In this document: one piece after another, positions 43,692 to 52,800 of the stretch | Layout of the letters: each line of letters begins with the position of its first letter | Numbering within the stretch: the stretch's first letter is position 1 | Assembly (NCBI GenBank): GCA_026003195.1 | Contig: BPGU01000001.1 | Span: 667,398 to 731,397, forward strand | Source of the DNA: Armatimonadota bacterium | Lineage (GTDB): Bacteria; Armatimonadota; HRBIN16 | Length of the DNA stretch: 64,000 nucleotides | Reading direction: 5' to 3' | Made by a program: the position numbers and the translations under genes | Notes under the pieces: generated by a model | Told to the model about the DNA's origin: nothing | The model's input: only the letters and a program-made list of their open reading frames with translations | Databases searched by the model: none

Positions 43692-44719
43692 GCGAACACT
43701 TCAACGACCGATTCCTGCGGGCATGCCGACGAGAGCCGGTGGACGTGACCCCGATATGGCTCATGCGGCAGGCTGGGCGCTATCTGCCTGAGTATCGCCA
43801 GCTGCGTGAAAAGCACTCGATGCTGGAACTGTGTACCACACCGGAGCTGGCTGCTGAAGTCACCCTGATGCCCCTGAGGCGTTTCGAACTGGACGCGGCG
43901 ATCCTTTTCTCTGACCTGACCATCCCCTTCCTGGCGATGGATGTGCCGTTCACGCTCAAGGAAAATGTCGGTCCAGTGATTATGCATCCACTCCGAACGG
44001 AGAAAGACGTGGATGCCCTGCGTGTGATAGATCCCCGTAATGACCTGCCTTTCGTAGCGGAGAGCATTCGCCTGTTACGTCAGCAGCTAAAGGTCCCTCT
44101 CATCGGGTTTGCGGGTGCTCCTTTCACGCTGGCAGCATACCTGATAGAGGGAGGTCCTTCACGGGACTATAGCCGAGTGCGTGCGTTGATCTACAGCCAG
44201 CCACAGATGTGGGACAGGTTGCTCTTCGTGCTCGCGGAGAACGTGGTTCGTTTCTTGAGGGCGCAGATTGAGGCAGGCGCACAGGCAGTGCAGCTGTTCG
44301 ACAGCTGGGTGGGCGTGGTGAGCCCTGCCGTCTATCGGCGCCATCTTCTGCCGGTGATGCAGCACATGGTGAACGCGCTGAAACCGTTGGGTGCGCCTAT
44401 CATCTACTTCGGCACGGGCACGGCATCACTACTGGAGGCGATGCGCGAGACAGATGCAGATGTGGTCGGCGTAGACTGGCGCGTACCTCTGGATGAGGCG
44501 TGGCAACGGTTGGGAGACTGTGCGGTACAGGGCAACCTGGACCCAGCTGTGATGCTGGCGTCACGAGATACGGTAAAGCAGGAAGCCCAGGACGTGCTGC
44601 GCCGCGCCGGCGGACGAAGAGGACACATCTTCAATCTGGGGCACGGCGTGTTACCCGAAACGCCCATAGAAAACGTACAGGCACTGATTGATGCGGTTCA
44701 TCTCGCTGGAAGGCAATGA
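43688..44719 (+). CDS. hemE: Uroporphyrinogen decarboxylase (343 aa)
   Basis: Removes four acetate carboxyls to give coproporphyrinogen III. The ATG at 43688 overlaps hemL; frames open further upstream are translations of hemL. The PIWLMRQAGRYLPEYRQLR motif (about 21-39) is the classic signature, and GFAGAPFTLAAYLIEGG follows near 140. HIFNLGHGVLPETP near the end is the C-terminal conserved block. Confidence 0.97.
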   Translation: MSEHFNDRFLRACRREPVDVTPIWLMRQAGRYLPEYRQLREKHSMLELCTTPELAAEVTLMPLRRFELDAAILFSDLTIPFLAMDVPFTLKENVGPVIMHPLRTEKDVDALRVIDPRNDLPFVAESIRLLRQQLKVPLIGFAGAPFTLAAYLIEGGPSRDYSRVRALIYSQPQMWDRLLFVLAENVVRFLRAQIEAGAQAVQLFDSWVGVVSPAVYRRHLLPVMQHMVNALKPLGAPIIYFGTGTASLLEAMRETDADVVGVDWRVPLDEAWQRLGDCAVQGNLDPAVMLASRDTVKQEAQDVLRRAGGRRGHIFNLGHGVLPETPIENVQALIDAVHLAGRQ

Positions 44720-46155
44720 GCACACCACATGTCGTCATCGTGGGGGGAGGCATTACCGGTCTGTCGGCGGCGTATTACCTGCAGCGCCTCCGACAACAGG
44801 CTGGCACGCCTTTGCGCATCACGCTGATAGAGGCACAAAACCGTCTGGGCGGTAAAGTGGGTACAGTGCATCAGGAAGGTTTCCTGATTGATACCGGTCC
44901 CGATTCCTTTCTGGCGCAAAAGCCCTGGGCGGTGCAGCTGTGTCGTGATTTGGGCATGGAGGGTGAAATCATCTCTCCATCCGCACGCCGGTTCTTTATG
45001 TTGATCAAGGGCAAACTGCACGCCGTGCCTCATGAGCTGGTGTCGCTGGTACCCTCTCGCCCCCAGGCGTTGTGGAAAACCACCTTCATCTCGCCGTGGG
45101 GCAAACTGCGAGCCAGCATGGAGGGTTTTGTGCCCGCGCGCAGAGATGTAGAGGACGAATCGCTTGGGGCGTTCATGCGCCGACGTTTTGGTAAAGAGTT
45201 CGCGCTGAAGTTTGCAGAGCCGCTCATGGCGGGTGTGCACGCAGGACATCCCGACCGCCTCAGCATGGCAGCCGTGTATCCCATGTACTGGGAGATGGAG
45301 CGCAAATACGGCAGCATCACGCGCGGACTGATCCATCTGCGGCGGCAACGACAGCAGGGCAGAGGTTCACGTGACACCTCACCTTTTGTCGCCCTGCGAT
45401 ATGGAATGGGCAGTCTGGTGGAGCGTCTGGAGCAGAATCTGAAAGAAGTGGACATCTGGTTGTCCACGACTGTGACCGGCATTACCCCCCTACCCGATGG
45501 CTCCGTGCACTTGCACATCGAACACGGCGAGCCTCTGCAGGCGCAAGTGGCTATCCTGACCACCCCTGCTTACACAACCGCAGGATGGCTTCAGCCCCTC
45601 GCTCCCGATGCCGCACGCCTGCTACGGGAAATCCCATACGCTTCTACCGCTGTGGTATCGCTCGCTTATCGGAGGGAAGGCATAGAACATCCTTTAGAGG
45701 GCAGCGGTTTCCTCGTGCCGCGTACGGAGCCCTTGCCTATCACAGGCTGCACCTGGTCCTCCAGCAAGTGGGAGGGGCGTGCCCCCGATGGAAGTGTGTT
45801 GCTGCGAGTGTTCATCGGCTACGCGGGCGCGGACCAGATTGTGGAGCAACAATGGGATGACCTGCTCGCCCGTGCCGCGCATGACGCCCTGCAGCCTTTG
45901 CTGGGCATCCGCGAAGAGCCGATGATGGTACAGGTGAACCGCTGGCTGAAAGCGATGCCGCAGTACGAGGTCGGGCATCTCGCGCGTCTGCAAAAGGTAG
46001 AATCCGCGCTCTCGGCATATCCGGCGATTCTGCTGGCTGGCTCCGCCTATCGCGGCGTGGGCGTGCCCGACTGTGTGAAGCAAGGCAAGGAGGCAGCGGA
46101 ACAAGCCTGGCAACAGGTGTTGTCTCGCGCCACTGCGTCCACCCTTGGCACGTGA
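44716..46155 (+). CDS. hemY: Coproporphyrinogen III oxidase, HemY/CgoX type (479 aa)
   Basis: FAD flavoprotein that oxidises a porphyrinogen. The FAD motif HVVIVGGGITGLSAAYYLQRL opens the protein. Further markers are LGGKVGT, GFLIDTGPDSFL, AEPLMAGVHAGHPDRLSMAAVYP, and a C-terminal ILLAGSAYRGVGVPDCVKQG flavin-binding block. With HemQ and no HemF/HemN in this gene block, it is best read as coproporphyrinogen oxidase of the coproporphyrin-dependent route. It overlaps hemE by four bases and converges on hemH. Confidence 0.92.
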   Translation: MSTPHVVIVGGGITGLSAAYYLQRLRQQAGTPLRITLIEAQNRLGGKVGTVHQEGFLIDTGPDSFLAQKPWAVQLCRDLGMEGEIISPSARRFFMLIKGKLHAVPHELVSLVPSRPQALWKTTFISPWGKLRASMEGFVPARRDVEDESLGAFMRRRFGKEFALKFAEPLMAGVHAGHPDRLSMAAVYPMYWEMERKYGSITRGLIHLRRQRQQGRGSRDTSPFVALRYGMGSLVERLEQNLKEVDIWLSTTVTGITPLPDGSVHLHIEHGEPLQAQVAILTTPAYTTAGWLQPLAPDAARLLREIPYASTAVVSLAYRREGIEHPLEGSGFLVPRTEPLPITGCTWSSSKWEGRAPDGSVLLRVFIGYAGADQIVEQQWDDLLARAAHDALQPLLGIREEPMMVQVNRWLKAMPQYEVGHLARLQKVESALSAYPAILLAGSAYRGVGVPDCVKQGKEAAEQAWQQVLSRATASTLGT

Positions 46156-46226
46156 GCGCCGAGACATCTGGAGAATCTCCCAACTGTTACGCCATCAGAA
46201 CTTCGCTCCTCAGAGAAACTGCAGGC

Positions 46227-47141
46227 TTATTCCATTTTCTGCAGTACCACGTCTGCAACTGCCTCCGCCATCAGCGGGTCATCATTCAGGGAGGCAGCAC
46301 GCCGATACCGCAATCCCAACGCCTCACACTTTTGGCGTGCTTCTACGTCCAAATCGTACAACACCTCCAGATGATCCGCCACGAATCCAATCGCACAGCA
46401 TAGTATTTGCTGGTATGGCTGCGTACTGGCTATCTCCTCCAGGCGTTCCAGAATATCCGGTCCCAACCACGGCTCCTGTGTCGTGCTGGCGCTCTGGTAG
46501 GCGAAAGTCCAGTGTGGCAGGTTCAACTGTTGCGCTATCAGCCTTGCACTCTCCTGCAGTTCTCGTTCGTAGGGATCGTCCCACTGCCGGATGCGTTCGG
46601 GCAGGCTGTGTGCGCTGAACAGAACCATTGTCTGCTCGGGCTGCCATCCCTCCATTGCCTGCTGTATCTTGTGGGCAATCGCCGTAATGAACAGGGGATG
46701 GCTGCCCCATCGCTCTACGAACCGCAGTTGCATCTCGGGAGCGAATCGCTCGCGCGCTTGAAGGGTGTAATCGATATATCCGCCGATGCTCATTCGGGAG
46801 TAGTGTGGTGCCAGTACGACGCCTACAGCCTTCTGCACACCCTCTTTCGCCATCTGCTCCACGGCTTCGGCGATAAAAGGATGCCAGTGTTTCATGCCTA
46901 CGTATATTCTGCCGCTCCATCCGCGCCGACGCAGAGCGTTCTCTACCGCTCCTACCTGTTGGTAAGTGATTTCGTTGAGCGGTGAAACCCCGCCAATGGC
47001 TTCATATCTGCGAACGAGGTCTTGCAGCTGCTCCGGTGACGGCGGTCTGCCTCTGCGAATGTGGGTATAGTAAGGTTCCACTTCCTGCAGTGTGCGAGGC
47101 GTACCGTACGCCATAATCAGCACGTCCCAATCCGATGTCAT
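46227..47141 (-). CDS. hemH: Ferrochelatase, coproporphyrin type (304 aa)
   Basis: Inserts iron into the porphyrin, here probably coproporphyrin III (CpfC). The ATG at 47141 follows GGAGG at six bases; the upstream ATG at 47162 is less likely. DVLIMAYGTP opens the protein, GVSPLNEIT near 50 is the usual motif, and the metal-site histidine and neighbouring motif are in MVLFSAHSLPERI (about 175-187). It is convergent with hemY, 71 bases apart, so it is transcribed separately from the other heme genes. Confidence 0.93.
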   Translation of the reverse strand: MTSDWDVLIMAYGTPRTLQEVEPYYTHIRRGRPPSPEQLQDLVRRYEAIGGVSPLNEITYQQVGAVENALRRRGWSGRIYVGMKHWHPFIAEAVEQMAKEGVQKAVGVVLAPHYSRMSIGGYIDYTLQARERFAPEMQLRFVERWGSHPLFITAIAHKIQQAMEGWQPEQTMVLFSAHSLPERIRQWDDPYERELQESARLIAQQLNLPHWTFAYQSASTTQEPWLGPDILERLEEIASTQPYQQILCCAIGFVADHLEVLYDLDVEARQKCEALGLRYRRAASLNDDPLMAEAVADVVLQKME

Positions 47142-47253
47142 ATCTGCCTCCAGTCTTGACATAGTATCCGGAAGGCTACACCTGCCGGAGTGGTAGCAAC
47201 CCCCTGAGCACTTCTATTCTACCCCAATAGCCCAGTCCCCAGTGGGGCTGATT

Positions 47254-48621
47254 TCACGATGTTCCACCCTGTTGCGCCAGATGACGGATAGCGCTCCACA
47301 GCGCTGAGGGGTGGGGATCTACCACAACGACCCTGCGGCCTATCTGAGACTCCCATTCAGGCACCGTCACATCATCCAGAAAGAGGTACCCCTCCCGCAA
47401 GCAGATGGCGGGTAATATCACGGTGGGGTAGGTGGGAAAGTGTTGCAGGGCTTCGGCAATATCCTGAGCGGTGAGCAAACCCGCTACGCTGACAGTGCCT
47501 CCGAAGAAGTGATTCTTTACCACGCAGACGTTTATCTCCAGCCCCTGCACGCGCCGGAGCATCCGAGCGAACCGCTCCATAACCGCTGCAGGTAGTTCGC
47601 CGGTGACCAGTGTTATCTGCACTGGATGTGGCAGGGCAGGGGGCAGACGGCGTACGACGCCAGCGGCACGATCCAGGAAAAGACGCACCGTACCGACCCC
47701 ATCTTCCAGCTGCGGGAAATCTTCGTAGTAGCGTCGCCCCGGTATGGGATGACCGGCGAGGAAAAACCACTCGTCGGAGAGGAAAGCGAAACGTGTTCCC
47801 AGCCGTTTGCGGAAATCGCGTTCCAGTGAGCGCACTTCCCGAATCAATTGTTGTGCGTAAGCACGGTTGGGCGGGATGAGGGGAGTGAGTTTCTGGCGAA
47901 ATTTCGTCAGTCCTACAGGTACGATGGCGACCGATAGCGTGCCTGCCCGCTTGCCGGTGATCACTGGGTGGAGCATCGCCAGCTCGTAGAGTGTCTGGCG
48001 CAAAGCGTCACCGTCATTCCAACCCGGGCAGAGCACAATCTGCGCGTGCACGTCGATACCGCCTTCATGCAGACGCCGTAGCACAGGCAAAATGGGGGTT
48101 GGTTCGCGCTTGCCCAGCAGACGCCCGCGCAGTTCGGGATCGGTAGCATGTACGGAGACATACATCGGGCTCAACTTCTGTTCCAGGATGCGCTCGAACT
48201 CCTCTGGCGTGAGATTGGTCAAGGTCACATAATTTCCATAAAGAAACGAGAGGCGAAAATCGTCATCCATCAGGTACAGCGATCGGCGCATCCCTTTGGG
48301 CATCTGGTGAATAAAGCAGAAGACGCACTTATTGTTGCAGGTATGTATCTTGTCCGCCAGGTCGTTTTCGAACTCGATATCCAGCAGGTCGTAAGGCTCC
48401 TTCTCCACCGCGAACGTCAGCGTTTGGTCCCCGCGCTGGATAGTCAGGTGCACATGCGGCTCGGTGACGTGAAAGCGATAATCCAGCGTATCCATGACGC
48501 GCTTACCATTGATAGACAGTAGCACATCGCCCGTTCGCAGACCTATCTCCTCCGCAAGACTCCCCGGCTCTATGTGGGCGATGGCCAGCCCCCGATACGA
48601 ACGCATCAGCAGCTCCGACAT
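47254..48621 (-). CDS. DUF512 protein: PDZ plus radical SAM domain (455 aa)
   Basis: The frame opens at 48732, but the ATG at 48621 after GGGGAGGAAC gives the family start. An N-terminal PDZ-like domain (about 8-70: GLAIAHIEPGSLAEEIGLRTGDVLLSINGKRV) is followed by a radical SAM-type cysteine motif in CNNKCVFCFIHQMPKGMR (about 94-111). The central LYLMDDDFRLSFLYGNYVTLTNL and the DUF512 C-terminal domain follow. Widely conserved in bacteria; its biochemical role is unknown. It lies between hemH and the dockerin glycosidase, divergent from the latter. Confidence 0.85.
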   Translation of the reverse strand: MSELLMRSYRGLAIAHIEPGSLAEEIGLRTGDVLLSINGKRVMDTLDYRFHVTEPHVHLTIQRGDQTLTFAVEKEPYDLLDIEFENDLADKIHTCNNKCVFCFIHQMPKGMRRSLYLMDDDFRLSFLYGNYVTLTNLTPEEFERILEQKLSPMYVSVHATDPELRGRLLGKREPTPILPVLRRLHEGGIDVHAQIVLCPGWNDGDALRQTLYELAMLHPVITGKRAGTLSVAIVPVGLTKFRQKLTPLIPPNRAYAQQLIREVRSLERDFRKRLGTRFAFLSDEWFFLAGHPIPGRRYYEDFPQLEDGVGTVRLFLDRAAGVVRRLPPALPHPVQITLVTGELPAAVMERFARMLRRVQGLEINVCVVKNHFFGGTVSVAGLLTAQDIAEALQHFPTYPTVILPAICLREGYLFLDDVTVPEWESQIGRRVVVVDPHPSALWSAIRHLAQQGGTS

Positions 48622-48687
48622 TCTTGTTCCTCCCCGTTTGTTCGGTGTGATTGTACCCTTTGGGGAGCGCAGGTATGCAATCGGGTA

Positions 48688-48716
48688 TTGCGTAATCGTT
48701 TGCGCAAGGCTAAAAT
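48688..48716 (+). promoter_or_regulatory. Promoter of the dockerin-bearing glycosidase
   Basis: TTGCGT (48688-48693), a 17-base spacer and TAAAAT (48711-48716) lie 33 bases before the start. A strong GGGGGAG ribosome site is at 48735-48741. Confidence 0.65.
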
Positions 48717-48749
48717 AATAACAGCAAGCCATGAAGGGGGAGTAACTCT

Positions 48750-50699
48750 ATGAGCAGATGGGTGTGGTTGCTGGTACTGCCTTGGCTCAGCATGTTCGCG
48801 TTTGCCCAACCCGACCAGTGCGTGAGCAAGCTGGGTATCCATCTCATCGGCAGCTACACGGAGGGGGCAAGACGTATCCTTGCCGCCAAGCCCAGAGTGA
48901 TGAAGGTGCTGGACCCGCAAGTGTCGGCGGGGATGCGTGAAGCGATGCGCGACTACAAACAGCGCCATCCCAAAGGGCTGGTGGTGATGCGTGTGTGGGA
49001 GCGTACATCGGGCTTACGCTATCGTCTGGAAGATGACCCTGCGCAGAGTGCGGATGATTTCTGGAACAGGGTACTGCAGCCAGCGGTCCATGCACTTTCT
49101 GCCTCAGACCGACGGCTGGTGGACTATTTAGAAGGTCCTAACGAGTGCGAGAATACGCCCTGTTGGGAGAGTGTGGAAAGCGCGCGGTGGTTCGGGCGCT
49201 TTTGGGAACGGCTGGCGGAGCGCATTGCGCAGGCAGGGTTCCGCCCCTGCGTGGGGAGCATTCCCGTAGGCAACCCGCCGGGCAATATCGCTGAAATCCG
49301 CGCGAAGCTGGAGGCGTTTCTGCCTGCCCTGCGCGCGGCGAAGCGGTGGAACGGCGCGTGGAGCTACCATTCTTACTCCATTGAATACACTACCGATGTT
49401 GCTGTGGAGTACTGGCATAGCCTGCGCTATCGCATCTTCTACGAGTTCCTGCGTGAACGCTATCCCGACCTGGCGAACCTGCCGATGATTCTGACCGAAG
49501 GAGGTATTGACCGCGCGGGCAATCCCAACAACGATGGCTGGCGTGCCAGAGGCGACGCTGCAAAGTTTCAGAAGTGGTTGCTGTGGTACGACAGTGAGCT
49601 GAAGAAAGACCCCTATGTGGTTGGATCTACGCTGTTCCAGATTGGCAATCCGGAGGGATGGTGGTCGTTCGACGTGGAGCCCATCGCGCAGTGGCTGGCA
49701 GATGTGATTGCCAACCGGCCGCGTTCGCTACGCAACCCGGTGCTCAATGGCGATTTCGAACTGGGGTTCACCAACCTCTCCGGGGAGACGGTCGCGAACG
49801 GGTGGAGGACATGGGATGGGGGTGTGGTCAATCCGCTCTGGCCCGGCAGCGCGCATTTCTGGCAAGTAAGTGGTAGACCGGGCAGCGCACAACGCATTAT
49901 CGGCGGGCAGATAGCAGGGCAATCCTTTCGAGGAGGGGTGTATCAGAAGGTACCTGTGGTGCCCGGTGTGCCCTATCGACTGGTGTTCGACTATCTGTCC
50001 GCCGGTACGAACGACCCGGGCGCGGGACAGGAGTTTCGGATAGGCTACGACCTCAGCGGGGGTGCCGACCCGAACCATCCCGGCATCGTATGGCTGGTGT
50101 CCCACAGTATGCCCTCCGGCTCCTGGCAACGGGTGGACACGGTCATGATACCAACCGGTGAATGGCTCACCTTGTGGACATGGTGTGGACTCTACTGGCC
50201 CGTTGCAACCACCTATCTGGACGTGGATAACTTTGCTCTGTGGGCGCAGTCCATGCTACTGGGAAGGGTAACGCTGGGCGATTATGCTGGCGAATACCGG
50301 TGTCAGGTGGTACAGGTTCAGATACGCGATGGTATGGGCAGGACGGTTTGGCAGGGGCAGTTGCCCCTCTCGGTGGAGGGGGAGTTTGAGGTTTTGTACG
50401 AAGTGAATGTGCCTGCGGGCGTTTATGATGTGGCGATACGGGGAACGCACTGGCTGCAGCGCGTGGTGGCTGGAGTCTCGCTGCCTGGAGGAGTAATCGA
50501 CGTGACGCTGCTCAACGGTGACATTGACGGTGATAACGAGGTGACGTTGTTTGATTTTGGTGTGCTGGTGCAGGCTTTCGGCAGCGTGCCCGGTGATGCC
50601 GGATGGAACCCGAATGCGGATCTGGACGGGGATGAAGAGGTGAACCTGTTTGACTTTGGGATACTGGTGAAAAACTTTGGGGTGGTGGGGGAGGAATGA
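48750..50699 (+). CDS. Secreted clan GH-A-like glycosidase with dockerin-type C-terminus (649 aa)
   Basis: A signal peptide (WVWLLVLPWLSMFAFAQ, cleavage near residue 20) exports it. Residues about 25-310 look like a TIM-barrel glycosidase of clan GH-A: acid/base Glu in YLEGPNECEN (about 130) and nucleophile Glu in PMILTEGGIDR (about 250). A beta-sandwich, carbohydrate-binding-like domain follows (about 330-495; LNGDFELGF). The C-terminus (about 587-649) has two EF-hand-like calcium loops, DIDGDNEVTLFDFGVLV and DLDGDEEVNLFDFGILV, as in type I dockerins. No cohesin is seen here. Substrate is not identifiable. Confidence 0.78.
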   Translation: MSRWVWLLVLPWLSMFAFAQPDQCVSKLGIHLIGSYTEGARRILAAKPRVMKVLDPQVSAGMREAMRDYKQRHPKGLVVMRVWERTSGLRYRLEDDPAQSADDFWNRVLQPAVHALSASDRRLVDYLEGPNECENTPCWESVESARWFGRFWERLAERIAQAGFRPCVGSIPVGNPPGNIAEIRAKLEAFLPALRAAKRWNGAWSYHSYSIEYTTDVAVEYWHSLRYRIFYEFLRERYPDLANLPMILTEGGIDRAGNPNNDGWRARGDAAKFQKWLLWYDSELKKDPYVVGSTLFQIGNPEGWWSFDVEPIAQWLADVIANRPRSLRNPVLNGDFELGFTNLSGETVANGWRTWDGGVVNPLWPGSAHFWQVSGRPGSAQRIIGGQIAGQSFRGGVYQKVPVVPGVPYRLVFDYLSAGTNDPGAGQEFRIGYDLSGGADPNHPGIVWLVSHSMPSGSWQRVDTVMIPTGEWLTLWTWCGLYWPVATTYLDVDNFALWAQSMLLGRVTLGDYAGEYRCQVVQVQIRDGMGRTVWQGQLPLSVEGEFEVLYEVNVPAGVYDVAIRGTHWLQRVVAGVSLPGGVIDVTLLNGDIDGDNEVTLFDFGVLVQAFGSVPGDAGWNPNADLDGDEEVNLFDFGILVKNFGVVGEE

Positions 50700-50716
50700 A
50701 ATAAAGGCTCAACCCC

Positions 50717-50745
50717 TTGCGTGACGATAACAGTTGTGCTATAAT
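50717..50745 (+). promoter_or_regulatory. Promoter of tRNA-Ser
   Basis: TTGCGT (50717-50722), exactly 17 bases, then TATAAT (50740-50745) preceded by TGC. The tRNA starts 10 bases after the -10 box. Confidence 0.8.
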
Positions 50746-50755
50746 AGCACCGTGC

Positions 50756-50852
50756 GGAGAGTTGGCTGAGTGGTCGAAAGCGGCCGCCTGCTAAGCGGTT
50801 GTAGGGGCATCTAAAGCCTCTACCCCGGGTTCGAATCCCGGACTCTCCGCCA
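50756..50852 (+). tRNA. tRNA-Ser(GCT), CCA encoded
   Basis: Acceptor stem GGAGAGT / ACTCTCC, discriminator G and encoded CCA. The anticodon stem-loop GCCGC-CTGCTAA-GCGGT has GCT at the anticodon. The long variable arm (class II tRNA) and the T arm with GGTTCGAATCCC are typical of tRNA-Ser. Confidence 0.96.
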
Positions 50853-50872
50853 TTTTTTGTTTGGGAGGCACT

Positions 50873-51649
50873 ATGCGCACTGCTCTTATCCCTCTCCAAA
50901 CCGAGCCGGCTCATCCTGAAGCGAACTTTGCACGTTTCTGCCAGCAGATGGAGCACCTTGCGCTCCTGCGCCCTGATATCGTCTGCCTGCCCGAATGCAG
51001 TCTCACCGGGTATCTGTACGAACAGTCGCAGGTAGCGCAGTTCGCGGAGCCTCTTTCGGGTGCTACCATGAGGAAGATGTCCGATATCGCCCAAAGATAC
51101 CGAGTGTACCTCTGCTTCGGAATGCTGGAGGCTGCCGCGCAGGGCTTTTTCAGCACGGCGGTGCTGTTGAACAGGGAAGGTGAGGTGCTCTTAGTGCATC
51201 GGAAGAATATAGAACACCCCCCTTTTCTGAAGGGCGAGGGAGTGCACAGTGTACGAACCGAGTGGGGAGAGGTTGGTATTCTCATTTGCGGGGACCTTTT
51301 CGCTCGCAGGGTGGTGCAACGGCTGAGCCCTTGCCTGCGCCTCCTGCTGGTGCCGATGTCGCGCTGTTTCGACGGCAGGTCACCCGATGAGCGACGCTGG
51401 GTGCAGATAGAGCGACGCGCCTATCTGCGTGCGGTGCGGAGGGCAGGTGTGCCTGCAGTGTTGGTGAATGCCCTCGAAATCGGCGTGGACTTGCCGAGTT
51501 TTGGCGGGGCGATGGTGGTCGGGGCAGATGGCAGCCTGCTGGCGGAGTCTCCGCATGGCTCGGATATACCCCTCTGTTACGAATGGGATACCGGGCAGGT
51601 ATGGTTGCTCAGCGCGGAAAACGCACCATCGGCGAACAGAGAGGGCTGA
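50873..51649 (+). CDS. Nitrilase-superfamily amidohydrolase (258 aa)
   Basis: The ATG at 50873 follows GGGAGG, 20 bases after tRNA-Ser. The three catalytic residues of the carbon-nitrogen hydrolase family are visible: Glu in CLPECSLTGY (about 43), Lys in VHRKNIEHP (about 109) and Cys in ILICGDLF (about 140). It cleaves a C-N bond of an amide or nitrile, probably in the cytoplasm since no signal peptide is present. Substrate unknown. Confidence 0.85.
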   Translation: MRTALIPLQTEPAHPEANFARFCQQMEHLALLRPDIVCLPECSLTGYLYEQSQVAQFAEPLSGATMRKMSDIAQRYRVYLCFGMLEAAAQGFFSTAVLLNREGEVLLVHRKNIEHPPFLKGEGVHSVRTEWGEVGILICGDLFARRVVQRLSPCLRLLLVPMSRCFDGRSPDERRWVQIERRAYLRAVRRAGVPAVLVNALEIGVDLPSFGGAMVVGADGSLLAESPHGSDIPLCYEWDTGQVWLLSAENAPSANREG

Positions 51650-51756
51650 TCTCCCCGTCTCCCAGTGTGGAGGTGTGTGCACTACTGGGCGGACTGCTAT
51701 ATCTGCCGCTTTCTCCCGTTCGGGGGTATCTGCAGCAGCAGCCCACCCTGTAGCCG

Positions 51757-52578
51757 TTACACCGGCATCGGTGGCGGCGTAACCGGTCCGTTGTGCCACA
51801 CCAGCGGGAAGTAATCCCCCTGTAGTATCTCGCCCGGCTTCACGGTGATGCGGTGTTCGATCAGATGCCCTCGCTGTGGTTCATAACGGGTGTGCCCCGG
51901 CATGAAATGCACTGCGAAGCCCGGACGCCCTCGCGGACTGTGGTTGGGTGGAGTGCCGTGCCAGGTCAGACAATGATGGAACATCACCTCGCCTGCCTGA
52001 ACGGGGCAGGGTACCACTTCCACCTTTTCCCCCTCGGGCACAAAAGCGGGATCATGCGCCGGACCCCAGTCGTCTTCGCGGATGCCTACGGTGCCTTCAT
52101 CGTACTTGCCCCACAGGTGACTGCGAGGCACCACGTGCATACAGCCATTCTCCACGTCGGCGTCTTCTAACGCAAGCCATGCGCTGATTAAGTCAGGCGG
52201 CTGCAGCACGGGCCAGTAGGGATGGTCCTGATGCCAAATAGTGGGTCCACCCTTGAAGGGAGGTTTGTACTGAATCTGGTCGTGCCACACGCGTACCGTA
52301 TCGGTGTCCATCAGCTTCGCAGCCGCTTCAGTGAGCCGGGGGTGGAAAAGATAATGGTAAAACTCTTCGTCCGCTTCCCAGGCGTTGACAATCTGAATCA
52401 CCACGCGCTCTTTATCGTCGTAGAGGTTGCGCATGGCTTCTGGCTTTTTGGACGATCTGCCCTCTAGTAGGGCGTAGAACCGCTCGCGCAGGCGGGCTAC
52501 CTCCTCGTCGCTCAGCAAACGGCGTGCGGGCAGGTAGCCATTCTCACGAAAGAACTGCACATCTTGTTCGGAAAGCAT
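51757..52578 (-). CDS. Phytanoyl-CoA dioxygenase-like protein (273 aa)
   Basis: Member of the PhyH family of iron/2-oxoglutarate oxygenases. The iron-binding HxD is in TIWHQDHPYWP (about 116-121) and the distal His in MFHHCLTWHGTPPNHSPRGRPG (about 200-215), followed by an arginine for 2-oxoglutarate. The start follows GGAGGG. Such proteins hydroxylate diverse small molecules. The neighbours (fucosidase, oxidoreductase) suggest carbohydrate or natural-product metabolism. Confidence 0.82.
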   Translation of the reverse strand: MLSEQDVQFFRENGYLPARRLLSDEEVARLRERFYALLEGRSSKKPEAMRNLYDDKERVVIQIVNAWEADEEFYHYLFHPRLTEAAAKLMDTDTVRVWHDQIQYKPPFKGGPTIWHQDHPYWPVLQPPDLISAWLALEDADVENGCMHVVPRSHLWGKYDEGTVGIREDDWGPAHDPAFVPEGEKVEVVPCPVQAGEVMFHHCLTWHGTPPNHSPRGRPGFAVHFMPGHTRYEPQRGHLIEHRITVKPGEILQGDYFPLVWHNGPVTPPPMPV

Positions 52579-52700
52579 TTTTCGGTTGCACCCTCCACGA
52601 AAGAGTTTGCTTTATTTTACCATGCTAAGAAATGAATTGCGATATTCACTTTGAAAAATCCTGCTTCTCAGTTGCTGAAGTACTCTTCGAGGGGTACAAA

Positions 52701-52785
52701 CGGCTCGGCAGGAGCCTTGACCTCCACACGGCAGGCGCGAGAGCCACCTGTGAAAAACTCCCCTCTCCTAGGAAGGAGAGGGGAG
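52701..52785. repeat. Intergenic repeat with 12-bp hairpin
   Basis: CTCCCCTCTCCT (52758-52769) and AGGAGAGGGGAG (52774-52785) form a perfect 12-bp stem with a 4-base loop. The 24 bases at 52701 match 21 of 24 bases at 62737. Found between the dioxygenase and the fucosidase genes, 16 bases downstream of the fucosidase stop, so it may also terminate transcription. Confidence 0.75.
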
Positions 52786-52800
52786 CGATGAGGTTTTGCG

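Noticed and set aside
46156-46226. Possible terminator between hemY and hemH
   Set aside because: Only a short GGAGAATCTCC palindrome is present, with no T tract on either strand.
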